Part shown: in pieces, positions 16,834-27,149 of the stretch | Layout: every line of letters starts with the position of its first letter | Position numbering within the stretch: the first letter of the stretch is position 1 | The notes under the pieces: generated by a model | What the model saw: the letters and a program-made list of their open reading frames with translations, nothing else | Databases searched by the model: none | Told to the model about the DNA's origin: nothing | Translations under genes and position numbers: made by a program | Source of the DNA: Kutzneria sp. 744 | Lineage (GTDB): Bacteria; Actinomycetota; Actinomycetes; Mycobacteriales; Pseudonocardiaceae | Direction of reading: 5' to 3' | Length of the DNA stretch: 64,000 bases | NCBI RefSeq assembly: GCF_000568255.1 | Contig: NZ_KK037166.1 | Span: forward strand, 8,892,740-8,956,739

Positions 16834-18051
16834 TCAGACGCAGTGCGTCGGCAGCGGCGCGAAACCGTTGAACGCTATGGAGGAGTAGCTCGCCGTGTAG
16901 GCGCCGGTATTGAGGAAGTCCAGGTGGTCGCCGGCCCGCAGCTCCATCGGCAGCCGGTAGATGTTGTGCTGGTACAGCACGTCATCCCCGTCGCACGTGG
17001 GCCCCGCGAGGTAGACCGGCCCCGTTTTCCCGTCACGGTCGGGTGTGGAGAGCAAGTAGGTGATGTACTCGTTCTCGGTCTCGGCCAGGCCGTTGTACCG
17101 GCCCACGTCCAGGTACACCCAGCGCTTGTCGTCCACAGTGGACTTACGGGAGACCAGCACCACCTCGGAGCGCAGCAGGCCGGCGTCGGAGACCAGGAAC
17201 CGGCCCGGCTCCAGCACGAGCTGCGGCGGCGTCGGGAAATGCGTGCTCACGGAGGCCGAGATGGCCGCGGCGAAGTCGGCCAGCGGCGGCGCGGGGCGGC
17301 TGTAGCGGCCCGGCAGGCCGCCGCCGATGTTGAGCATCGGCAGCTCGACGCCGTCGGCCGCCAGCTTGGCGGCGATCTCCCCGGCCTGCTCGATCGCCGC
17401 GTCCCAGGCCCGCGGATCCAGCTGCTGCGAGCCCACGTGGAAGGACACCCCGGCCGGCGTCAGCCCGAGCTCCGGGGCCCGGGCCAGCAGGTGGGCGGCC
17501 ATGTCCGGGGCACAGCCGAACTTGTGGCCGAACGGCGTCAGAGAACCGGTGTCGGCCAGCACTATCCGGCAGAACACCGCCGCGCCAGGGGCCATCTCGG
17601 CGATGGCCTCCAGGTCGGCGTCGCTGTCCGTCGTGAACAGCCGCACGCCGCGGGCGAAGGCGTAGCCGATGTCGGCTCGCTTCTTGATCGTGTTGCCGTA
17701 CGAGATCTGCTCCGGACGGGCGCCCTCGGCCAGACACAGGTCGATCTCCGGCGGGCTGGCCACGTCGAAGCAGGCGCCCAGTTCCGCCAACAGGCGCACC
17801 ACTTCCCGCGCCGGATTCGCCTTGACGGCGTAGTAGAGCTTCGCCCCCGGCATGGCCGCGGACAGCTCGACGTAGCGCTCGCGGACGGTCGCCAGATCGA
17901 TGACCAGGCACGGGGTCGCGGGCTTCTCCCGCTCGAGGTACTCACGGATACGGGCTATCGCCCCGGTCAGCTCCACCGCTGTCGGCGGAGGTGTCGCCGT
18001 GTCGACCGTTGCTGTCGGCTGCGGCGCCATGACGGCGAGGCTCTGTCCCAT
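16834..18051 (-). CDS. Ornithine decarboxylase-like PLP enzyme (alanine-racemase fold)
   Basis: A 405-residue fold-III PLP decarboxylase. The PLP lysine is in YYAVKANP (residue ~74), the phosphate-binding loop is GGGLPGRY, EPGRFLV follows, and the active-site Cys is in GPTCDGDDVLY near residue 345. This architecture covers ornithine, lysine, arginine and diaminopimelate decarboxylases; the length, the CDGDD motif and the speD-speE neighbours favour ornithine decarboxylation to putrescine. The first ~30 residues are Ala/Pro/Thr-rich and may be untranslated, since a second ATG lies at 18030. No strong ribosome site separates the two. Confidence 0.85.
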   Translation of the reverse strand: MGQSLAVMAPQPTATVDTATPPPTAVELTGAIARIREYLEREKPATPCLVIDLATVRERYVELSAAMPGAKLYYAVKANPAREVVRLLAELGACFDVASPPEIDLCLAEGARPEQISYGNTIKKRADIGYAFARGVRLFTTDSDADLEAIAEMAPGAAVFCRIVLADTGSLTPFGHKFGCAPDMAAHLLARAPELGLTPAGVSFHVGSQQLDPRAWDAAIEQAGEIAAKLAADGVELPMLNIGGGLPGRYSRPAPPLADFAAAISASVSTHFPTPPQLVLEPGRFLVSDAGLLRSEVVLVSRKSTVDDKRWVYLDVGRYNGLAETENEYITYLLSTPDRDGKTGPVYLAGPTCDGDDVLYQHNIYRLPMELRAGDHLDFLNTGAYTASYSSIAFNGFAPLPTHCV

Positions 18052-18232
18052 TCCGCTACGTACCTACCAAATCTCGGGTCAGTGTGTGCGTCGACCCGCT
18101 CGCCGCTTGGGTGGTCACGATGCGCTGCGCATCGCGGCGAGTCATGGTAAGGCCTCAATGCCCCTGTTGGCGACCATCACCCCCTGTTGGGTCAATCCGC
18201 CCCACGTGGCACCCCTCACACCGCCGCCCCGC

Positions 18233-18289
18233 ATGCAGGGAAGGACGCCTTACCCTCGTTCAACGCGGGTAAGGCGTCCTTCCCTGCAT
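18233..18289. repeat. Perfect 23-bp hairpin element, probable terminator
   Basis: Arms 18233-18255 (ATGCAGGGAAGGACGCC...) and 18267-18289 pair without a mismatch around an 11-base loop. It ends 16 bp beyond the stop of the E1-beta gene, so it suits a terminator for the minus-strand operon. A degenerate copy at 15274 shows it is a dispersed element. The rest of 18052-18305 holds no gene; it must carry the promoter of the polyamine operon. Confidence 0.75.
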
Positions 18290-18305
18290 CGCCGATCGAT
18301 GAACG

Positions 18306-19484
<1,179 letters not shown>

Positions 19485-19513
19485 CTCGGCCGGCGTCAGG
19501 ACCCCGGCCGCGA

Positions 19514-20440
19514 TCAGGGTTCGGCGGTGCCCAGCAACGGATCCCGGGCCAGCCCGGCGGCGATGTCGGAGGTGCTGCGGTAGGCCACCTCGGCGTCCGA
19601 GCCGGCGTGCCCCATCAGCCGGACGGTCGACAGGTGCAGGAACGCCGGCTTCCGGTGCCGCCGCACGTGTTCCGCCGCCTCCATGGCGATCTCACGCGTC
19701 TGCACCAGGTCGAACCCGCTGGCCTGGAAGTAGCGGAGGCCCTCGCGCGAGCCGTAGGCGGTGGCGATCCAACCCCGTGGCGTCGGCACGCTGATGCCGA
19801 TCCCGTTGTCCTCGCAGACGAACAGCAGCGGCACCGGCAGGCCCTGATACGCCGTGTAGACGGCCGCGTTGATCGCGCCGGCGGCGGTCGAGTGGTTGGC
19901 CGAGGCATCACCGAAACTGCACACCGTGATCGCGTCGTCCGGCCACGCCGAGGGCACCCCGAGCTTGCGGGCCCGCTCGATGGCGAACGCCACACCCAGC
20001 GCGCGGGGCAGGTGCGAGGCGATCGTCGACGTCTGCGGGATGATTGCCGCGTCGTGGTGGCCGAACACCTTGTGCCGGCCGCCGGCGATGGGCTCATCGG
20101 TCGCGGCCATCATGCCCAGCAACACATCCAGCAGGCCGTTGCGGCCGAGCTGGGCCATCCGCTGGAGATAGAACGCACCCGAACGGTAGTGCAGCAGCGC
20201 CGGATCCGTCGGCCGCAGCGCCGCCGCCACCGCCGCGTTGCCCTCGTGTCCGGACGAGCCGATCGTGTAGTAGCCCAGGCCGCGGGCCCGGAACTCCCGG
20301 GCGGCCAGGTCCACGTGCCGGCTGCCCAGTTGGGCGTCGAACATCTCCAGCAGTTGCGGGCCGAGCGTCGTCGCCGGGCGTCGACCCGGCGACAACGCCC
20401 TGAGCGCCTCGACGAAGTGCTCGTCGACCTGTTCCGTCAA
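19514..20440 (-). CDS. ThDP-dependent dehydrogenase E1, alpha half
   Basis: 308 residues of an E1-alpha domain. Visible are YYTIGSSGHEGNAAVAAAL, HYRSGAFYLQ, the ThDP motif GDASANHSTAAGAINAAV (G-D-x..N form) and LLFVCEDNGIGISVPT. It belongs to the branched-chain/2-oxoadipate E1 group rather than pyruvate dehydrogenase AceE. The TTG start at 20440 overlaps the acyl-CoA dehydrogenase stop by 4 bp (TTGA), so the start is well supported. The frame ends GTAEP-stop where homologous fused proteins, as I recall them, run on into the beta half. Function therefore depends on frameshifting or on alpha and beta assembling as separate chains. Confidence 0.8.
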   Translation of the reverse strand: MTEQVDEHFVEALRALSPGRRPATTLGPQLLEMFDAQLGSRHVDLAAREFRARGLGYYTIGSSGHEGNAAVAAALRPTDPALLHYRSGAFYLQRMAQLGRNGLLDVLLGMMAATDEPIAGGRHKVFGHHDAAIIPQTSTIASHLPRALGVAFAIERARKLGVPSAWPDDAITVCSFGDASANHSTAAGAINAAVYTAYQGLPVPLLFVCEDNGIGISVPTPRGWIATAYGSREGLRYFQASGFDLVQTREIAMEAAEHVRRHRKPAFLHLSTVRLMGHAGSDAEVAYRSTSDIAAGLARDPLLGTAEP

Positions 20441-21594
20441 CGGTATGCGCCGATCCCGGTGATGGCCTCGCCCAGCACCAGCGTGTGGATCTCGCTCGTG
20501 CCCTCGTAGGTCAGCACCGACTCGAGGTTGTTGGCGTGCCGCAGCACCGAGTACTCGGTGGTGATCCCGCTGGCCGCCAGGATGGTGCGGGCCTGCCGGG
20601 CGATCTCCAGCGCCGCCCGCACGTTGTTCAGCTTGCCGAAGCTGACGTGCGCGGTCTCCGCCCTGTGCGCGTCCTTCAACCGTCCGATGTGGACTGCCGT
20701 GAGGAACGCCTTCTCCAGCTCCAGCGCCATCTCCACCAGCTTCTGTTGCGTCAGCTGGAAACCGGCGATCGGGCGGTCGAACTGCACGCGGGTCTTGGCG
20801 TAGTCCAGGGCCGTGGCGTAGCAGTCGCGAGCCGCGCCGACGGCGCCCCAGAGAATGCCGAACCTCGCTTCGTTCAGGCAGGACAGCGGGGCCCTCAGCC
20901 CGCGACTTTCCGGCAGCACGGCGTCTTCCGGCAGCACCACGTCGTCCAGGACGAGCTCCGAGGTGACCGATGCCCGCAGCGACAGCTTGTCCTTGATGTC
21001 CCGGGTGGTGAAACCCTTGGTGCCCCGGGGAACGATGAAGCCCCGGATGCCGTCCTCGGCCCGCGCCCAGACCACGGCGACGTCCGCGATGCCGCCGTTG
21101 GTGATCCACAGCTTGCCGCCGTTGAGGATCCACTCGCCGTTGGTCTTCCGGGCGGTGGTGCGCATGCCGGCCGGGTTGCTGCCGAAGTCCGACTCGGTCA
21201 GGCCGAAGCAGCCGATCAGCTCGCCCTTGGCCATCTTCGGCAGCCAGGCCTGCTTCTGCTCCTCCGAGCCGAACTTGTGGATCGCCGTCATGGCCAGGGA
21301 TCCCTGCACGCTCACGAAACTGCGCAGTCCACTGTCGACCGCTTCCAGCTCCATGCAGGCGATGCCGTACGCCGTCGCGCTCGCGCCGGCGCAGCCGTAG
21401 CCCTGCAGGTGCATGCCGAACAGGCCCAGCTCGCCCAGTTCCGGCGCCAGCTCCCGGGGGAACGTGCCGTCGGCGAACCAGCGGCCCACGTTCGGCCGCA
21501 CCTTCGCGTCCACGAACTGCCTCACCGTGTCCCGGATCAGCTTCTCCTCGTCGGAGAAGCCGTCCGCGACGCCGAGCAGGTCGAGCGGGTCCAT
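20437..21594 (-). CDS. Glutaryl-CoA dehydrogenase-like acyl-CoA dehydrogenase
   Basis: A 385-residue FAD-dependent acyl-CoA dehydrogenase. The block VDSGLRSFVSVQGSLAM, FGSEEQKQAWLP, GCFGLTESDFGSNPAGM and the catalytic-Glu segment SVLTYEGTSEIHTLVLG match glutaryl-CoA dehydrogenases better than short- or medium-chain enzymes. Glutaryl-CoA dehydrogenase oxidises and decarboxylates glutaryl-CoA to crotonyl-CoA. It begins at ATG 21594, one base after the ALDH stop, and overlaps the E1-alpha start by 4 bp, so the genes are translationally linked. The flanking ALDH7-like and E1 genes fit lysine/2-oxoadipate breakdown. Confidence 0.85.
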   Translation of the reverse strand: MDPLDLLGVADGFSDEEKLIRDTVRQFVDAKVRPNVGRWFADGTFPRELAPELGELGLFGMHLQGYGCAGASATAYGIACMELEAVDSGLRSFVSVQGSLAMTAIHKFGSEEQKQAWLPKMAKGELIGCFGLTESDFGSNPAGMRTTARKTNGEWILNGGKLWITNGGIADVAVVWARAEDGIRGFIVPRGTKGFTTRDIKDKLSLRASVTSELVLDDVVLPEDAVLPESRGLRAPLSCLNEARFGILWGAVGAARDCYATALDYAKTRVQFDRPIAGFQLTQQKLVEMALELEKAFLTAVHIGRLKDAHRAETAHVSFGKLNNVRAALEIARQARTILAASGITTEYSVLRHANNLESVLTYEGTSEIHTLVLGEAITGIGAYR

Positions 21595-21595
21595 G

Positions 21596-23164
21596 TCAGC
21601 CCTCCAAATCCAGCACTGCCAAACGGAACGCGAGGTCGGCCTCGGGCAGCTCGACCATGTCCATCTGCGCCTTCTGCAGCTTGCCCGCGTAGTCCCAGTT
21701 CATCGACTGCCAGCGGGTGAACTGGTCGAGCACCCACACCCCGGACTGCCGGCTTCCGTTGCCCGACAGGCCGTTGCCGCCGAACGGCAGGTGCGCCTCC
21801 GCGCCCGAGGTCGAGTTGTTCACGCTGACCATGCCGGCCCGGCAGCGCTCGCGGAACCGGAATGCGTTGCTGGCATCGGAGGTGTAGATCGCCGCCGACA
21901 GGCCATAACCGTGGCCGTTGGCCAGTTCCACGGCCTCGTCGAACGTGTCGAAGATGCCGACGCCGACCAGCGGGCCGAAGGTTTCGTTGCGGTACAGGTC
22001 ATCGTCCTGGGTGATGCCGTCCACAATGGTCGGGTGCACGAAGATGCCCTGCTCGGCGTGGCCGATGAAACCCTTACGGGGGTTGGCATCCGTGATCCGG
22101 CCGGTGCCCGTCGACCCGTGCATCGTGTGGTGCGGTTGCACCAGCTTCAGGTACTCCTCGAACCGCTCCGCGTAGCGGGTGTCGATCAGCGGGCCGTAGA
22201 GCACACCCTGGCTCGGGTCGCCGATGACCGCGTCCTCCACCGCCTTGCTGAAGCGGCTCAGGAACTCGTCGTGCACTTCCCGCTGCACGAACACCGTGCC
22301 CAGCGACGTGCAGCGCTGGCCGGCCGAGCCGAAGCCGCTGAACAGCGCGCCTTCCACCGCCAGGTCCAGGTTCGCGTCGGCCATGACCACCAGCGGGTTC
22401 TTGCCACCCAGCTCCAGGCACGGCGACTGGAGGTGACGCCCGCACAGCTCGCTGATCGCCCGGCCGACCTCCGTCGAGCCCGTGAAGCCGACCTTGTCGA
22501 CCAGTCCGTTCTGGAGGGCCAGGTCGAGGCCCTCGAACGTCGCCTTGCCGTCCGCCTGGACGAGGTTGAGGACACCCTGGGGCAGTCCCGCGCGCCAGGC
22601 CAGCTCGGCCAGCGCCTGGCCCACCGCCGCCGACAGCTCCGCCGGCTTCCACACCACCGTGTTGCCGCAGAGCAGGGCCGGCACCAGGTACCAGGACGGC
22701 ACCGCCGCCGGGAAGTTGGCCGCCGTGATGATCGCCGTGACGCCGACCGGGACGCGGAAGGTGAACAGCTGCTTGTCCGGCATCTCGCTCGGCACCGTCT
22801 GGCCGTAGAGTCGTCGGCCCTCGCCGAGGAAGAAATCGCAGGTGTCGACGATCTCCTGGACCTCGCCCAGCGACTCCGCGTACGGCTTGCCGATCTCCCG
22901 GGTGATCAGCCGGGCCAGCGCCGCCTTGTTCGCCTCGACCAGCCGTCCCAGCCGGGCGATAACCTGGCCGCGCACCGGGGCCGGGATTTTCGCCCACTCC
23001 GGCTGGGCGCTGCGGGCGGCCCTCGCGGCGTCGACGAAGGTCTCGGGGCCGCCCAGCGTCACCTCCGCCACCACGTCGTCGAGGTTCGCGGGGTTGCGGG
23101 ACAACAGGACGGTGCCGTCGGCCCGCGGGTGGCCGGCGACGACGGAGGCGCACTTGTGCTGCAT
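21596..23164 (-). CDS. ALDH7-like aldehyde dehydrogenase
   Basis: A 522-residue NAD(P)-dependent aldehyde dehydrogenase. The catalytic Cys lies in GSAGQRCTSLG, the general-base Glu in CLELGGKNP, and the cofactor loop is GFTGSTEVG. A late NNSTSGAEAHLPFGG resembles the TSGAE signature of ALDH7/antiquitin and of bacterial piperideine-6-carboxylate dehydrogenases, which oxidise aminoadipate semialdehyde. I use ATG 23164, which has an AGGTAGAGG stretch before it; the TTG at 23182 is weaker. It is the first gene of the minus-strand catabolic operon and is divergent from the amino-acid dehydrogenase. Substrate is inferred. Confidence 0.85.
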   Translation of the reverse strand: MQHKCASVVAGHPRADGTVLLSRNPANLDDVVAEVTLGGPETFVDAARAARSAQPEWAKIPAPVRGQVIARLGRLVEANKAALARLITREIGKPYAESLGEVQEIVDTCDFFLGEGRRLYGQTVPSEMPDKQLFTFRVPVGVTAIITAANFPAAVPSWYLVPALLCGNTVVWKPAELSAAVGQALAELAWRAGLPQGVLNLVQADGKATFEGLDLALQNGLVDKVGFTGSTEVGRAISELCGRHLQSPCLELGGKNPLVVMADANLDLAVEGALFSGFGSAGQRCTSLGTVFVQREVHDEFLSRFSKAVEDAVIGDPSQGVLYGPLIDTRYAERFEEYLKLVQPHHTMHGSTGTGRITDANPRKGFIGHAEQGIFVHPTIVDGITQDDDLYRNETFGPLVGVGIFDTFDEAVELANGHGYGLSAAIYTSDASNAFRFRERCRAGMVSVNNSTSGAEAHLPFGGNGLSGNGSRQSGVWVLDQFTRWQSMNWDYAGKLQKAQMDMVELPEADLAFRLAVLDLEG

Positions 23165-23298
23165 GGCCTCTACCTTGGCCAACCGGCCGTCGCTTCGCCA
23201 ACTTCGCGAGGACTCGGGCTGGTGGGATTGAGGTTCAGTGTAGCTGTAGCTCGGATCCCAGAGCCCTGTTCCTCCTGCACGTCGCTAGCGTGGGACCC

Positions 23299-24411
23299 AT
23301 GTTCGAGCTGATGGACGAGTGGGGTCCCGAGAAGGTCGTCTGCGTGTCCGATTCGCGGACCGGCATGCGCGGGGTGTTGGTCATCGACAACACCGCGCGG
23401 GGCATGGGCAAGGGCGGGACCCGGATGAGCCCCGACCTGTCGGTCACCGAGGTCGCCCGGCTGGCCCGGGTCATGACCTGGAAGTGGGCCGGCGTCGACC
23501 TGTTCTTCGGCGGCGCCAAGGCCGGCATCCGCTTCGACCCGTCCTCGGCTCGTAAGGAGGACGCGCTGCGGGCCTTCGTCCGCCTGCTGTCCAACGAGAT
23601 CCCCAGCGAGTACGTCGTCGGCCTCGACATGGGCCTCACCGAGCGGGACGCCGCCATCGTCCAGGACGAGCTCCGCACCCGTGGCGCTGCTGTCGGCACC
23701 CCTTTCGAGCTCGGCGGTGTGCCCTACGACCAGCTCGGCGTCACGGGCTTCGGCGTCGCCGAGGCTACCGACGCCGTCTTCCCCCTCTCCGGCCGCCGCG
23801 TCGTCATCCAGGGCCTCGGCGCCGTCGGTCGCGCCGCCGCCCGCCGCTTCTCCGAGCTCGGCGCGGTTGTCGTCGCGGTGTCGAGCGCCCTCGGCGCCGT
23901 GCACGATCCTGCCGGCCTGGACCTCGACCGGTTGTTGGCTGTCTCGGACGACTCCGCCGTGCTGGAGTACTCCGGCGGCACGCACCTTCCTCTCGGCTCC
24001 GAGCTGTTGATCCCCACCGACGTCCTGGCCCCTTGCGCCCTCCAGGACGTCATCGACGCCTCCCTCGCCGCCCGCCTCTCCTGCTCCTTCGTCGTCGAGG
24101 GCGCCAACATGCCCACTTCCGTTGAGGCGCAGCAGGTTCTCGCCGCTCGCGGCATCACCGTCCTCCCCGACTTCATCGCCAACGCCGGCGGTGTCGTCGC
24201 CGCCGCCTACGCCATGGACGCCCGCCTTTCCCCCTTCCGCCCCGACCCCGCCGCCATCTACGCCACCATCTCCACCAAGCTTCGCGCCAACGCCGTCACC
24301 GTCCTCGACGCCGCCGCCACCTCCGGCGCCACCCCCCACACCGCCGCCCGCACCCTCGCCCAATCCCGCGTCCACACCGCCATGCACCTCCGCGGCCAAC
24401 TCCCGTCCTAA
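23299..24411 (+). CDS. Glu/Leu/Phe/Val dehydrogenase family protein
   Basis: A 370-residue amino-acid dehydrogenase. Residues 1-130 hold the substrate domain, with RGMGKGGTRM and the catalytic-Lys segment FFGGAKAGI. The Rossmann motif GLGAVGRAAARRF is near residue 175. The end has IANAGGVVAAAYAM, as in leucine/valine dehydrogenases. It removes ammonia from an amino acid to give a 2-oxo acid, which the divergent E1 could then oxidise. The ATG at 23299 is preferred; a GTG 9 bp upstream is in frame. The 3' third is unusually C-rich at codon third positions, a codon bias rather than a break. Confidence 0.85.
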   Translation: MFELMDEWGPEKVVCVSDSRTGMRGVLVIDNTARGMGKGGTRMSPDLSVTEVARLARVMTWKWAGVDLFFGGAKAGIRFDPSSARKEDALRAFVRLLSNEIPSEYVVGLDMGLTERDAAIVQDELRTRGAAVGTPFELGGVPYDQLGVTGFGVAEATDAVFPLSGRRVVIQGLGAVGRAAARRFSELGAVVVAVSSALGAVHDPAGLDLDRLLAVSDDSAVLEYSGGTHLPLGSELLIPTDVLAPCALQDVIDASLAARLSCSFVVEGANMPTSVEAQQVLAARGITVLPDFIANAGGVVAAAYAMDARLSPFRPDPAAIYATISTKLRANAVTVLDAAATSGATPHTAARTLAQSRVHTAMHLRGQLPS

Positions 24412-24911
24412 CCCCGCGAGTCCCGCTCTCCGGCCACCGAAATACGGTTTCGGGCAGGGCGCAGGCTGCGCATAGCTCGGTGCGACCTGGCGCCGTCGCG
24501 TCAGGTCGCGGGCACGGTTGGCTTGGCACTCTTCCCGCAGCCTGTGCAGCGCCAGCCATCGATCGGCGACAGCCCGATCGTCATCCGCCCAATTAGCTCC
24601 ATTGTGGACGCTCGCCAGCGCCGATCGGCCTATGCCGGCAGCTCTTCGCGTAAGGTCTACCGCTGCACGCCGATGCCCACACCTGGAACGCCGGGTGCCA
24701 TGCGGCGGCCCGGTCGAAGAACAGCTCCCGAGGCCGCAACGTCAGCACGCCATCTGCCCCCCCACAGCCGCGGTGGCAATGGCGGCGAAGCTGGCCGGTC
24801 AGGCTTCTCATGGCACGCCAGGATGGCCCACGGTCCGCAGCGACGCGCTCTCAGTAGCCGATGGGCGGATGCAAGCCCTGTTACGACAGGCCCGTCCTGT
24901 TGACCTACCGT
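24412..24911. other. Gene-free stretch with decayed sequence
   Basis: No frame here has a credible start, ribosome site and family match. Short coding-like stretches on the minus strand (around 24460-24660, with a helical Arg/Ala/Glu-rich reading) shift frame, so this is probably gene debris next to the exonuclease III fragment. Confidence 0.5.
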
Positions 24912-25127
24912 TCAGAGTTCCTGCCGCGCTTGGCGCAAGTTGGTGCGAATGGTCTTGTTCATGGGGTAGTCGCCGCCAAGTGCAGGCGGTAGGTCCGCAA
25001 GGCCGGCTTCGAACAAGGGAATCGCCCGCTGCAGTCACACCACGTCCGGCCGCCGCTCGTCCAGCCATGGCAGCAACCTCGGCAGACGCTGCGTCACCAA
25101 GTTCACGTTCCACGTCGCCACTCGCAT
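24912..25127 (-). pseudogene. 5' fragment of an exonuclease III (xth)-like gene
   Basis: From ATG 25127 the frame reads MRVATWNVNLVTQRLPRLLP then WLDERRPDVV, the standard N-terminus of ExoIII/AP endonuclease enzymes including the WNVN metal-site motif. A TGA at 25035-25037 replaces the expected Cys codon of VVCLQ. After it, about 40 more in-frame codons (to a TGA at 24912) no longer resemble the family. The rest of the ~260-residue enzyme is absent, so this is a truncated relic. Confidence 0.75.
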
Positions 25128-25216
25128 CACACGACCGTAGCCACACCCACCGACAATCGCCGGGACGACGGGAAGTGGCCGTTTCCCACCCGTGTGGGAA
25201 ACGGCCGTTCAGCCGA

Positions 25217-25642
25217 TCAGCTGACGTTCGGGCACTCGTCGTCGGCCGGCAGGTTGCCGTACTTGCCGCCGACCAGGTACGCGGCGCTGACCCACAGGGG
25301 CTTGCTGTCATCCGGGCTGATCCGCACCCAGATGTAATTGATGACGCCGTTCACCGTGACGCTGTCGCCGACCGTCCAGCAGTAGCCGTTGACGAGAATG
25401 CCGGGCTTCAGCACGCCGGCGAGCCGGCAGGCGGTGGACGGGCACTTCTCGCGTTCTTCGTCGTCGTGCCAGGCCAGCACCTTCGTGTATTCCACGGTGC
25501 CATGCGGTGCTGCCTTGCCGGCCGCGGCTCTGGCCGGGGCGGTCGCGGCGGCGGCCGGGGTGGCCGCGGTCGCGGTGGCCACCCCTCCCAGCAGCATCGC
25601 GAACACCAGGCCGAGGGCGGCGGTGATCCGGACGATCGTCAT
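25217..25642 (-). CDS. Small secreted SH3-like protein
   Basis: A 141-residue exported protein. A signal peptide (MTIVRITAALGLVFAMLLGG, then an ATATAA-type cleavage region) is followed by an Ala-rich stretch and a compact beta-rich domain of about 90 residues with four cysteines, likely two disulfides. The domain contains WTVGDSVTVNG, INYIWVRIS and LWVSAAYLVGG, an SH3b-like pattern seen in small actinomycete secreted proteins. ATG 25642 has a GGA-rich ribosome site. No operon partner. Function unknown; wall binding is a guess. Confidence 0.75.
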   Translation of the reverse strand: MTIVRITAALGLVFAMLLGGVATATAATPAAAATAPARAAAGKAAPHGTVEYTKVLAWHDDEEREKCPSTACRLAGVLKPGILVNGYCWTVGDSVTVNGVINYIWVRISPDDSKPLWVSAAYLVGGKYGNLPADDECPNVS

Positions 25643-26297
25643 GGGAGTCCTTCCTCGTGGTTGTCGATCACCAGGCATGACGACCAACAAGGCAAGACAG
25701 TTGCCGAAGGGTCACGCTGGTTGATCCCAGCAACCTGTTGGCGCGCGACACGTCCGAGGGGCCGTGGGCAGCGTGACCACAGCAGTGCTCGTCTTCGCGG
25801 TGGTGGCGATGTGACCTGAGGTGGCGGCGGGAAATCGCCGCCACCTCAGGGGAATCACGCCGTTGCGCTCATCCCTGGCTCATCTCGCCCCTGGCGACCT
25901 TGGCGCCGATCTGCCGGCCGATCAGGACCCTTGACGAGCTCGCCGTCCTGAACGCGCAGGTGACGCCGCCAGCGCGGACGACGACGGTTCGAGCATGGCA
26001 TCGGTCGTACCGCCATTCAACAAGCAGCCGCTGACCGGTAGCTCGTCGGGCATGGCTCGCTCCCACCAGAAGTGTCAGTGAGAAACCGGCGACCTCGGCC
26101 TCAACGCACCTGTCACTCCGCTGGCCAGCGGAGGTGCACGGTGACAAGTTCATCGAGCCGCCGGCGTCTTGGCGCGTGCCTCGACTGGGCATATCGGTTT
26201 GGGTGGCACCACTGGTCGCTCCAGCGGTAGATCTCTCGATCCTCGGACCCGCCACCTCACCACCACCTGATCCAGGGCCCGTCCCGGTCGTGCGGGG
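25643..26297. other. 655-bp stretch without a supported gene
   Basis: It contains the promoter region of the secreted protein on its left. The only long frame (25869-26255, minus) has no ribosome site, atypical composition and no family resemblance. I see no repeat or RNA structure in it. Confidence 0.5.
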
Positions 26298-27089
26298 CTA
26301 CGCCGGGTTCTCCGCGACGGCGAGGTAGTCCGTGTAGATCTGCGGCGAGCCCGAGAACGAGGCCAGCTGCTTCCACTCCTCGTACATCTGCTTGGTGTCG
26401 CGGTGGGCGGCCGCGAACTCCGCGGCCTCGCCGGTGGCGATGTCGGGCTCGGGGTAGAAGACGTCCAGCGCGTCCAGGCTCGCGATCTCCATCATCATCA
26501 CATACTGGTCGAGGCGGTTGCCCCGCTCGCCCTTGAGCACGTGGAACCGCCAGTCCGGGTAGTCGTCGATCCGGTGGTGGTTCTCGGCGATGAAGCGGTC
26601 GAACATCTCCTCGGTCACACCGGCGCGCAACGCCAGGTTGTGGATCCCGACGACCCGGGCGACGGGCTCCTCCCCCGGGCGGTCGCGGTAGCGGGGGCCG
26701 GGCGTGACCGTGCTCCGCGGATTGTCGGCCAGCAGCCGGTAGTCGGTGAACAACGTAGGCAGCTCGCCGAACGTGCCCAGCTGCCGCCATCGTGCCAGCA
26801 CAGCCTCCGCCTCGGGATACTGCGCCCAGAACAGCCGGGCCAGCTCGGTCTGCTCACCCCGGGCCGTGACGTAGCGGTCGCGTTGCTCAGCGCTCTCGAT
26901 CTCGTACAACATCAGGTACTGCCCGGTCCGCTCGCCGCGCAACCCGCGCAGCAGAGTCCACCGCCACCCCGGGTACAAGGGCAGGTGAACGCCTTCACCA
27001 CGCACGAAGGTCTCGAACTCCTCCGGCGTGACACCCGCCTCCGTGTCGATGGCGATGTACTGGAAGGTGAACACCGACGAGCGTCCCAT
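26298..27089 (-). CDS. Two-repeat ferredoxin-like-fold (EthD/ABM-like) protein
   Basis: A 264-residue soluble protein made of two similar halves. Each half has a T-x-E-x-F-x-x-F helix, a P-x-W-R strand, a G-x-R-x-x-Q-Y-x-x-x-x-E-I-x-S strand and a long helix, then ends in a short YTDY/FTDY segment. This is the layout of the dimeric alpha/beta-barrel (ABM/EthD) fold, here as a tandem duplication that would fold as a pseudo-dimer. I start at ATG 27089, where the homology begins. No catalytic residue can be named. It stands alone. Confidence 0.7.
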   Translation of the reverse strand: MGRSSVFTFQYIAIDTEAGVTPEEFETFVRGEGVHLPLYPGWRWTLLRGLRGERTGQYLMLYEIESAEQRDRYVTARGEQTELARLFWAQYPEAEAVLARWRQLGTFGELPTLFTDYRLLADNPRSTVTPGPRYRDRPGEEPVARVVGIHNLALRAGVTEEMFDRFIAENHHRIDDYPDWRFHVLKGERGNRLDQYVMMMEIASLDALDVFYPEPDIATGEAAEFAAAHRDTKQMYEEWKQLASFSGSPQIYTDYLAVAENPA

Positions 27090-27149
27090 TGCGTCCAATC
27101 CTCGGGTCGGGAAAGGGAACGCGTGTCCGACAAGCACGACTCCCCTGCA

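Noticed and set aside
25869..26255. A 128-codon minus-strand frame in the gene-poor region
   Set aside because: No ribosome site, no recognisable family and irregular third-position use.
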